Shown here in pieces: positions 1 through 5,503 of a stretch of DNA of 5,503 bases. Origin of the DNA: an uncultured Lachnospiraceae bacterium (lineage in GTDB: Bacteria; Bacillota; Clostridia; Lachnospirales; Lachnospiraceae). The stretch's first letter is position 1. Every line of letters starts with the position of its first letter. Both the position numbers and the translations under genes were made by a program. The DNA is taken from positions 1 to 5,503 of the forward strand of contig CAMWXF010000148.1 of assembly GCA_947178115.1 (NCBI GenBank), read 5' to 3'. Under the pieces are notes generated by a model, which was not told where the DNA came from, ran no database searches, and worked only from the letters and a program-made list of their open reading frames with translations.

Positions 1-1419
1 TATGATTCCCAGAAGAGAACGGTTAGCGGTATATTGGACAGAGCGATTTTGGACAGGACAAATGTCTACATTTTTACATGTGACGGATGGAAATATGAGG
101 TTCCGACTAAATATGAAAAAGGGGAATACAATATTTATAATCTGCCGGATTTTACGAAATGTGACGGTGTGATCATGAACACGGATACGATCCACGAGCC
201 GGATATTGTGCAAGAGATCGCAGCCAGGATCAGTGAGGCAGGAATCCCCTGCATTGATTTGAACATCAATAACCCGTGGTTTATGCATGTTGAGATGGAG
301 AACAGAAATGGTGTGGAGGAGATTGTCCGGCATCTTATCACGCAGCATAATGCCTCAAACATTTTCTTTATTTCAGGACCGGAGGACAGTCATGATGCCA
401 ATCTCAGACTGTGGGCTTATAAAGATACGATGGCGGAAAATGATATCGAATGGGATGAGGAACATATTTATTACGGGGATTACAGTTATGAGAGCGGACA
501 AAGGGCAGTCAGGAAATTTCTGGATGAAGCCGGCGTGAAACCTGACGCAATTGTTGCGGCCAATGATGAAATGGCAGTAGGTGCAATGCTCGCCTTGAAA
601 GAAGCGGGGTACCGGGTGCCGGAAGACGTGATGGTAACGGGCTATGATGACAGTGACATTGCGGCATACAGCTATCCGAGACTGACTACGGTGAGAAGGG
701 GAGAGTATGAAGCGGGACAGATTGCTTATGACAAAATCGTCGCTATGATTCGTGGAGAAGAGGTAGAGGATAATACTATTATTCAGGGGCATGCAATGTT
801 TGCAGAATCCTGCGGATGTGCTGACTGGAGAGATATGGATGCCGCACAGATGCGGGAAAACTATATGAAGCAGCATGTCAAGGCCTATCGGGAGATGGAG
901 ATTCTGAAAAACTCTTCGGTGGAATTTACCGGATTGGCCCAGATCGATGATCTTTTGGAGAGCCTGGAGCAGTACATACACGATATCGGTATAGAATACT
1001 TTTATTTATGCACCTGCGGCAGTCTGGATAATTATTACAAGGAACTGGAAAGAATTGCGGACGGAGAAGAGCGCGGCAGGGATGCTTCGGTCTACAGTGA
1101 TGAAATATGGGTGCCTTTTGCATATGAAAGAGGAGAGATTAACAGTTACGGAGCGTTTCATAAGAGTATGCTCCTGCCGGAGGAGTGCGCGATGAAGCAC
1201 GCGGGTGCCTTCTATATTATTATGCCGATCCATTTTCAGGATCATTGCTATGGCTATTGTGTGGTGAGGGATTATCGTCCGGCGTTTGAAGGGCGGTTTT
1301 ATCAGAACTTCATATTGAATGTGGATAATGCGATGGAGATGATTCGAAAACAGGATATGATGAAAGCCATGCTTAAGAGATTGAATAAAAAGCTGAGTGA
1401 GAATCCGAGGCAGGACTAG
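1..1419 (+). CDS. LacI-fold substrate-binding receptor with GAF-like C-terminal region, 5' partial
   Basis: The frame is open from base 1, so the gene enters the window already running. The TTG at 34 is an internal codon, not a convincing start: it has no RBS, and the 11 upstream residues (YDSQKRTVSGI) fit the first helix of a LacI-type periplasmic-binding fold. The visible 472 residues carry typical LacI/RbsB-family motifs: FFISGPEDSHDANLR at about 122-136, then AIVAANDEMAVGAMLALKEAG at 183-203 and VPEDVMVTGYDD at 206-217. The fold closes with AESCGC near 268-273, an ending I recall from Lachnospiraceae receptor-diguanylate cyclases. Residues about 300-440 resemble a GAF-like region, and a charged helix (MMKAMLKRLNKKLSE) follows. 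In relatives this helix leads into GGDEF, but here the protein stops five residues later. No signal peptide or membrane segment is visible, so it probably binds a small ligand in the cytoplasm. Any N-terminal HTH would lie outside the window. Ligand and output are unknown. Confidence 0.85.
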   Translation, partial: YDSQKRTVSGILDRAILDRTNVYIFTCDGWKYEVPTKYEKGEYNIYNLPDFTKCDGVIMNTDTIHEPDIVQEIAARISEAGIPCIDLNINNPWFMHVEMENRNGVEEIVRHLITQHNASNIFFISGPEDSHDANLRLWAYKDTMAENDIEWDEEHIYYGDYSYESGQRAVRKFLDEAGVKPDAIVAANDEMAVGAMLALKEAGYRVPEDVMVTGYDDSDIAAYSYPRLTTVRRGEYEAGQIAYDKIVAMIRGEEVEDNTIIQGHAMFAESCGCADWRDMDAAQMRENYMKQHVKAYREMEILKNSSVEFTGLAQIDDLLESLEQYIHDIGIEYFYLCTCGSLDNYYKELERIADGEERGRDASVYSDEIWVPFAYERGEINSYGAFHKSMLLPEECAMKHAGAFYIIMPIHFQDHCYGYCVVRDYRPAFEGRFYQNFILNVDNAMEMIRKQDMMKAMLKRLNKKLSENPRQD

Positions 1420-1430
1420 GCACCGGATTC
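1401..1430. repeat. Short inverted repeat spanning the stop codon of the receptor gene
   Basis: GAATCCG at 1401-1407 is perfectly complementary to CGGATTC at 1424-1430. The 16-base loop contains the TAG stop at 1417-1419. A 7-bp stem with a long loop is weak, and no run of T follows it, so it does not qualify as a standard intrinsic terminator. It may be a chance match, or a weak 3'-end structure of the receptor mRNA. Confidence 0.3.
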
Positions 1431-1462
1431 GCAGGCATTAGATAACTAACCGCAGGAATTTA

Positions 1463-1491
1463 TTGACTTTTCCCTTGAGATTTCATAGAAT
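1463..1491 (+). promoter_or_regulatory. Sigma-A-type promoter for the trpB-like operon
   Basis: The -35 box TTGACT (1463-1468) differs from TTGACA at one base, and the -10 box TAGAAT (1486-1491) differs from TATAAT at one base. The spacer is exactly 17 bp, the optimum for housekeeping sigma factors. Transcription would start near 1498, leaving a leader of about 53 bases before the ATG at 1551. That is too short for a T-box. The leader shows no tryptophan-rich peptide, so tryptophan control by attenuation is not visible. No operator palindrome is evident at the promoter. Confidence 0.72.
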
Positions 1492-1534
1492 TTTGAGTAG
1501 GCGCTTATCGTATGCGCAAAGTATTGCTGAAATC

Positions 1535-1543
1535 AGAAGGGAG
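1535..1543 (+). promoter_or_regulatory. Ribosome binding site that fixes the trpB-like start at 1551
   Basis: AGAAGGGAG ends 7 bases before the ATG at 1551. The in-frame ATG at 1512 has only a weak GAGTAGG about 12 bases upstream, and it would sit only about 14 bases from the predicted transcription start. The later ATG is therefore preferred. Confidence 0.75.
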
Positions 1544-1550
1544 TAAGACA

Positions 1551-2933
1551 ATGTCAGAGAGAACGATACCATATAAAATTTATTTGGAAGAGGATGAGAT
1601 GCCAAGGCAGTGGTACAATGTCCGCGCCGATATGAAAAATAAGCCGGCCCCGCTGCTGAATCCGGGAACCCTGCAGCCTATGACTTTCGAGGAACTGCAG
1701 GGAGTATTCTGTGATGAGCTGGTAAAACAGGAATTAAACGACACGGATGCTTACATCGACATCCCTCAGGAAATTCTGGATTTCTACAAGATGTACCGTC
1801 CATCACCGCTTGTACGGGCATACTGTCTGGAGAAAAAGCTGGATACCCCGGCGAAAATCTACTATAAATTTGAAGGAAATAATACGAGCGGCAGCCATAA
1901 GCTCAACTCCGCCATTGCGCAGGCATATTATGCAAAAAAGCAGGGGCTTAAGGGTGTCACCACGGAGACCGGTGCGGGACAGTGGGGAACGGCGCTTTCC
2001 ATGGCATGTTCCTACTTTGACTTGGACTGCCATGTCTATATGGTTAAGGTTTCTTATGAGCAGAAGCCTTTCCGCCGTGAAGTGATGAGGACTTACGGTG
2101 CGCAGGTAACGCCGTCGCCTTCCGATACAACGAATGTGGGAAGGAAGATTCTGGAGGAGTTCCCGGGTACCACGGGAAGTCTCGGCTGTGCCATTTCCGA
2201 GGCGGTAGAAGCTGCCACCAGCAAAGAAGGCTATCGTTATGTATTGGGAAGCGTTTTGTCACAGGTATTGCTTCATCAGTCGATCATTGGTGAGGAGACA
2301 AAGGCAGCGCTTAAGAAATATGATATCAAGCCGGATATGATCATCGGCTGTGCGGGCGGCGGCTCCAATCTGGGCGGTCTGATCTCGCCTTTTGTGGGCG
2401 AAAAGTTACGGGGAGAGGCGGATTATCGGATCATCGCGGTAGAGCCGGCATCCTGTCCGAGCCTGACGAGAGGAAAGTATGTATACGATTTCTGTGATAC
2501 CGGCAAGGTATGTCCTCTGGCGAAGATGTACACGCTGGGCAGCGGTTTTATACCGGCACCCAATCATGCCGGAGGGCTTCGTTATCATGGTATGAGTTCG
2601 GTGGTATCGCAGCTGTATCATGACGGGCTGATCGAGGCTACCAGTGTGGAGCAGACCGCAGTATTCCAGGCGGCGGAGCAGTTTGCCAGAGTGGAGGGCA
2701 TCCTTCCGGCACCGGAGAGCGCGCACGCGATCAGAGTAGCGATCAATGAGGCTATGAAGTGTAAAGAAACGGGAGAAGAGAAGACAATCGTGTTCGGACT
2801 GACCGGCACCGGTTATTTCGATATGGTGGCTTACGGTAAGTTCCATGACGGAGAAATGTCCGACTATATTCCTTCAGATGAGGATCTTGCAAGAGGATTT
2901 GCAGGCATACCTTCTTTTCCCGGCAACGAATAG
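1551..2933 (+). CDS. trpB: TrpB2-type (TrpB-like) PLP-dependent tryptophan synthase beta chain
   Basis: This is a 460-residue fold-type II PLP enzyme, predicted to make L-tryptophan from indole and serine (or a related beta-replacement) in the cytoplasm. Visible motifs, numbered from the ATG at 1551: RPSPL at 83-87; SGSHKLNSA with the PLP Schiff-base lysine at K117; ETGAGQWG at 139-146, where the Glu is the catalytic acid; the PLP phosphate loop AGGGSN at 268-273; and a C-terminal LTGTGYFD. GSHKLN in place of GAHKIN, and Trp in place of His in ETGAGQ(H/W)G, point to the TrpB2 branch (trpB_rel family) rather than canonical TrpB; the length also suits TrpB2. No trpA or other trp gene is adjacent, which fits a stand-alone indole-salvage role. 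The RBS AGAAGGGAG supports the 1551 start; a 13-residue longer form from 1512 is possible but unlikely. The gene lies 27 bp upstream of the GGDEF-EAL gene. The true amino donor and acceptor are inferred, not shown. Confidence 0.9.
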   Translation: MSERTIPYKIYLEEDEMPRQWYNVRADMKNKPAPLLNPGTLQPMTFEELQGVFCDELVKQELNDTDAYIDIPQEILDFYKMYRPSPLVRAYCLEKKLDTPAKIYYKFEGNNTSGSHKLNSAIAQAYYAKKQGLKGVTTETGAGQWGTALSMACSYFDLDCHVYMVKVSYEQKPFRREVMRTYGAQVTPSPSDTTNVGRKILEEFPGTTGSLGCAISEAVEAATSKEGYRYVLGSVLSQVLLHQSIIGEETKAALKKYDIKPDMIIGCAGGGSNLGGLISPFVGEKLRGEADYRIIAVEPASCPSLTRGKYVYDFCDTGKVCPLAKMYTLGSGFIPAPNHAGGLRYHGMSSVVSQLYHDGLIEATSVEQTAVFQAAEQFARVEGILPAPESAHAIRVAINEAMKCKETGEEKTIVFGLTGTGYFDMVAYGKFHDGEMSDYIPSDEDLARGFAGIPSFPGNE

Positions 2934-2947
2934 CGTGAAATATAAGC

Positions 2948-2956
2948 GGGAGGAAA
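2948..2956 (+). promoter_or_regulatory. Ribosome binding site of the GGDEF-EAL gene
   Basis: GGGAGGAAA contains GGAGG and ends 4 bases before the ATG at 2961; the GGAGG core itself lies about 7 bases away. It is a strong site inside a 27-bp gap with no terminator, so the GGDEF-EAL gene is probably read from the upstream trpB-like transcript. Confidence 0.75.
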
Positions 2957-2960
2957 CTCT

Positions 2961-5027
2961 ATGAACAGCGTGAAGGAGAAGCGCTTTAAGAAATTGAAAA
3001 GGAAGCAAATCTGGCCGTCTATTGTGGCGTTTGTTTTGTTTTTTTCTTTGTGTGCAGCAATGATCGCCGTTTTTCTGCAGCTTTTTGCACTGTATATCAT
3101 GGGAACGAAGATCACGCAGCAGTATGGGGAGACACAGCATGTCAAGGCAGTTCTGGAGGGATTCCTTTCAAACGGGGATACGATTACGGAAGCGGTAGAT
3201 CATATGCGCAAATACACGGTTACTGACAGGGATGTCTATGTGATTGACCGGTCGCGCCATGTGGTAGCCAAAACCGGCTCCTCCGAACCGGATTTCGGCA
3301 TGATTCTTGATTTTAAATTAGATCAGGAGTTCGGACTGGATGAGAGCTTTATGGCAGTGGCGGACAATAGTAACCAGATCCTAGAGAAAGAGGGAACATA
3401 CACGATTTTTGCCATATCGGTGGACGAGGTGATCCGGAAGACTCTTACAAGAGATGAAAATCGCCATGAGCCGGGGCCGTGGCTTAACGATACGATTATT
3501 ACGCAGAATTACTGGCTGAGGACATCACTTGGCGGCGGCCAATATGAAGCTTATGTCAAATGTGTCATACAGGTTCAGAGACAGGATATCTTCTATATAT
3601 GTATTTTTGGTATCATCGCGCTTTTCCTTTTGATGATTCCGATTATAGTGCTTTTTATCAATACAGTTCGTTCCGTTGTTACTCAGAGGCGAATGACCCA
3701 GCTTATTTATCTGGATCCGGTGACCGGAGGCAGGAACTGGTTCTTCTTTCGAAATTATGCGGAACGGATTCTGACCAGACTGCGCAACAGCAGGAAGGCT
3801 TTTGCACTCGTGAATCTGCAATTGGAACGCTATCAGAATTACTGTGCGTGCTACGGTGTGAAAGCGGGTGAGGAACTGCTGGAAGCGATGGACGGTTTTA
3901 TGAAGGCGAGAGTCGGTAAGAATGAGTCTTTTGCAAGGCATGAAGGCGCCGATTTTGGTCTGCTGCTCGTCTGCGAGGGCGAGAATGAGCAGGAGTATCA
4001 GGAGAACTGCAGGAAACGTATCCGATCGCTGGTAGCGGAATTGACGGGACTTAAGCCGGATCAGAAGATTCATTTTCATGCAGGAATCAATATGATTCCG
4101 CCATACATAGCCGAGGACGGTAAGTGGTATCATGCCAGAAAGGGTGTGGATATCAATCAGCTCTATACTTATGCCAAAGCGGCGGGAATGACGGCAGACT
4201 GTCTGCAGGATCAGACAATCACATTCTTTGATCAGGAGATGTTAGGCAGACAGGTTTGGGAGCGCTGGGTGGAAGACAACATGGAAGAAGCGCTCAACAA
4301 TGAGGAATTCCAGGTATATATGCAGCCGAAATACAGCCCGCTCAACGGTAAGTTAGTGGGCGCCGAGGCATTGGTACGGTGGATCAGCCCTACGGAAGGA
4401 TTGATTGCGCCGGACAGATTTATTCCGATCTTCGAGGATACCGGATTTATTACGCAGTTAGATGATTATATGATATCCCGTGTCTCTAAACTGCAGGCGG
4501 AGTGGATGATTCAGGGTAAGAAGCTGATACCGATTTCCATCAATGTGTCGAGAGCGCACTTCGCGCAGGAAGGACTGGCGGAGCATATCTGTGAGCTGGT
4601 GGATGCATACGGACCTCGGCATGAGCTGATTGAGCTGGAGGTGACAGAGAGCGCTTTCTTTGATGACAAAGATATTCTGATAGAAACCGTAAAACAACTG
4701 AAAGCCTATGGATTCCACGTATCGATGGATGATTTTGGAGCCGGATACTCTTCGCTTAATTCCCTGAAGGATATACCGCTTGATGTACTCAAACTGGACG
4801 GAGAGTTTTTCCGCGGAGATGATGATGACGGAAGAGGAGAGATTGTTGTCAAGGAAGCGATTCAGCTCGCAAGAAATCTTGATATGCGTGTGGTGGCGGA
4901 AGGAATCGAAAGGAAAGAACAGGTAGATTTCCTCGCAGGACAGGGATGCGATATGATTCAGGGGTTTTATTTTGCAAAGCCTATGCCGGTTGCGGAGTTT
5001 GAAGAAAAGGTGGAGAAGGACGCATAA
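2961..5027 (+). CDS. Membrane-anchored GGDEF-EAL protein, probable c-di-GMP phosphodiesterase
   Basis: The 688-residue protein should hydrolyse c-di-GMP to pGpG at the membrane. Order: basic N-terminus (KEKRFKKLKRK), TM1 about 17-47, an extracytoplasmic region about 48-207 that may be Cache/PAS-like (VYVIDRSRHVVAKTG at 92-106), TM2 about 209-236, then directly, without an obvious HAMP, a GGDEF domain about 245-425 and an EAL domain about 435-688. The GGDEF signature is EGADF (328-332). The metal-binding Asp of the usual DID motif is Gln287, and no RxxD I-site is seen, so cyclase activity is unlikely. The EAL domain keeps E469 (EALVRW), N528, E560 and E563 (ELEVTES), D590-D591 (DDFGAGYSSL), K611, E647 and Q667. 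From N528 onward their spacing matches the RocR catalytic set exactly (constant offset 295), and E469 is off by one. The TAA stop overlaps the next ATG. The signal sensed is unknown. Confidence 0.93.
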   Translation: MNSVKEKRFKKLKRKQIWPSIVAFVLFFSLCAAMIAVFLQLFALYIMGTKITQQYGETQHVKAVLEGFLSNGDTITEAVDHMRKYTVTDRDVYVIDRSRHVVAKTGSSEPDFGMILDFKLDQEFGLDESFMAVADNSNQILEKEGTYTIFAISVDEVIRKTLTRDENRHEPGPWLNDTIITQNYWLRTSLGGGQYEAYVKCVIQVQRQDIFYICIFGIIALFLLMIPIIVLFINTVRSVVTQRRMTQLIYLDPVTGGRNWFFFRNYAERILTRLRNSRKAFALVNLQLERYQNYCACYGVKAGEELLEAMDGFMKARVGKNESFARHEGADFGLLLVCEGENEQEYQENCRKRIRSLVAELTGLKPDQKIHFHAGINMIPPYIAEDGKWYHARKGVDINQLYTYAKAAGMTADCLQDQTITFFDQEMLGRQVWERWVEDNMEEALNNEEFQVYMQPKYSPLNGKLVGAEALVRWISPTEGLIAPDRFIPIFEDTGFITQLDDYMISRVSKLQAEWMIQGKKLIPISINVSRAHFAQEGLAEHICELVDAYGPRHELIELEVTESAFFDDKDILIETVKQLKAYGFHVSMDDFGAGYSSLNSLKDIPLDVLKLDGEFFRGDDDDGRGEIVVKEAIQLARNLDMRVVAEGIERKEQVDFLAGQGCDMIQGFYFAKPMPVAEFEEKVEKDA
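5014..5020 (+). promoter_or_regulatory. Ribosome binding site of the 7TM sensor gene, inside the preceding CDS
   Basis: AGAAGGA lies 6 bases before the ATG at 5027 and within the last codons of the GGDEF-EAL gene. Together with the TAATG stop/start overlap it fixes the start and suggests translational coupling. Confidence 0.7.
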
Positions 5028-5503
5028 TGTATATCTTTTTTAATATTTTACAGGTGCTGGGAATTGTCGTGCTGTTTGCTGAGGCGCTTTATCTTGTGAA
5101 TCAGCGGACATCGCGTCAGCAGATCAGAATGCTTCTGCTTATGATTGCGCTTTTAATCAATTTTGTGGGCTATCTGTTTGAACTGCAGGCGGGTACGAAA
5201 GAACAGGCGCTGCAGGCGCTTAAGTTCTCCTATCTCGGGAAACCGATCATTGTGCTGACAATGTTTCTTTTTATCATGGATTACTGCAAAGTCAGAATGC
5301 CCGGATGGCTGCCCTCTGTTTTGTCCTGTTTTCATATCGGGATAATGGGATTGGTTATGACATGTGAGAAGCACAGTCTGTTTTACAGCAGCGTCGAGTA
5401 CACGACGACGGGAGTTTTTCCGCATTTGGTATTGAAATACGGTCCGGTGTACCGGATCTACCATATTGGACTCATAGGTTACGTTGTAGCGATGGCAGTC
5501 GTC
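5027..5503 (+). CDS. 7TM sensor (HisKA_7TM-like N-terminal region), 3' partial
   Basis: The frame from the ATG at 5027 stays open to the window end (159 codons). The product is very hydrophobic, with segments at about 3-25, 33-52, 66-86, 92-112 and a fifth starting near 142. The motifs FVGYLFEL (46-53), KFSYLGKP (66-73), FIMDYCKVRMPGWL (82-95) and the loop LFYSSVEYTTTGVFPHLVL (118-136) match what I know of the N-terminal 7TM sensor region found on Firmicutes histidine kinases and diguanylate cyclases (HisKA_7TM family). The loop at about 113-141 should face outside if the N-terminus is outside. The output domain (GGDEF, EAL, HD-GYP or histidine kinase) lies beyond the window and cannot be named. 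The ATG overlaps the TAA of the phosphodiesterase gene by one base, so the two are very likely co-expressed. Context makes a c-di-GMP enzyme the first guess. Confidence 0.85.
   Translation, partial: MYIFFNILQVLGIVVLFAEALYLVNQRTSRQQIRMLLLMIALLINFVGYLFELQAGTKEQALQALKFSYLGKPIIVLTMFLFIMDYCKVRMPGWLPSVLSCFHIGIMGLVMTCEKHSLFYSSVEYTTTGVFPHLVLKYGPVYRIYHIGLIGYVVAMAVV

Noticed and set aside
373..981. Long open frame on the minus strand (202 codons) opposite the receptor gene
   Set aside because: It lies wholly inside a well-supported + strand gene, its product is Cys/His/Ile/Arg-rich without a recognisable motif, and no RBS or promoter favours it.
1430..1456. Direct repeat CGCAGG at 1430-1435 and 1451-1456, 21 bp apart, as a possible operator
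   Set aside because: Six bases is too short to distinguish from chance, and the flanks do not extend the match, although the two-turn spacing upstream of the promoter was noted.
1401..1471. Intrinsic terminator after the receptor gene
   Set aside because: The only stem is 7 bp with a 16-base loop and no T-run directly follows; the TTTT at 1468-1471 is too far from the stem and part of the promoter.
1512..1550. Upstream in-frame ATG extending the trpB-like protein by 13 residues
   Set aside because: It has a poor RBS, lies almost at the predicted transcription start, and the extension (MRKVLLKSEGSKT) is not a known part of the family; the ATG at 1551 has a strong RBS.
1498..1550. T-box or tryptophan attenuator before the trpB-like gene
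   Set aside because: The leader is about 53 bases, has no T-box core sequence, no Trp codons and no terminator hairpin.
2406..2846. Minus-strand open frame of 146 codons within the trpB-like gene
   Set aside because: The + strand encodes the conserved C-terminal half of the PLP enzyme here; the minus product shows no family features.
3525..4133. Long open frame on the minus strand (202 codons) opposite the GGDEF region
   Set aside because: It is a shadow of the coding frame; the + strand protein has clear domain motifs over the same bases.
5153..5464. Minus-strand open frame of 103 codons near the window end
   Set aside because: It is opposite the 7TM sensor, whose hydrophobic segments and family motifs, RBS and overlapping start are much stronger evidence.

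Overview
The window looks like a chromosomal segment from a Gram-positive anaerobe of the class Clostridia, most likely Lachnospiraceae. The reasons are moderate GC content, strong AGGAGG-like ribosome binding sites, tight gene packing on one strand, a consensus sigma-A promoter, and protein families (LacI-fold receptor ending in an ESCGC motif, 7TM sensor of the HisKA_7TM type, GGDEF-EAL proteins) that are abundant in that group. The genus cannot be fixed from the sequence alone.

Layout, all on the + strand: (1) 1-1419, the 3' part of a gene for a LacI/ribose-binding-protein-fold receptor followed by a second, GAF-like region and a terminal helix. It ends without the GGDEF output domain that relatives usually carry. 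(2) 1420-1550, an intergenic region with a short inverted repeat around the stop of gene 1, a near-consensus promoter (TTGACT, 17 bp, TAGAAT) and a good RBS. (3) 1551-2930 plus stop, a TrpB2-type (TrpB-like) PLP enzyme with no trpA beside it. (4) 2961-5027, a membrane-anchored GGDEF-EAL protein whose GGDEF half is degenerate and whose EAL half keeps every catalytic residue, so a probable c-di-GMP phosphodiesterase. (5) From 5027 to the window end, the N-terminal part of a 7TM sensor whose output domain lies outside the window.

Genes 3, 4 and 5 are probably one transcription unit: the gaps are 27 bp and a 1-base stop/start overlap, with no terminator between them. The unit joins an indole/serine-type PLP enzyme to cyclic-di-GMP turnover and a membrane sensor. 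Gene 1 appears to belong to the same signalling theme but is separated from the unit by the promoter. A link between tryptophan or indole metabolism and c-di-GMP signalling is an attractive inference, not something the sequence proves. I see no mobile element, CRISPR array, tRNA or rRNA.
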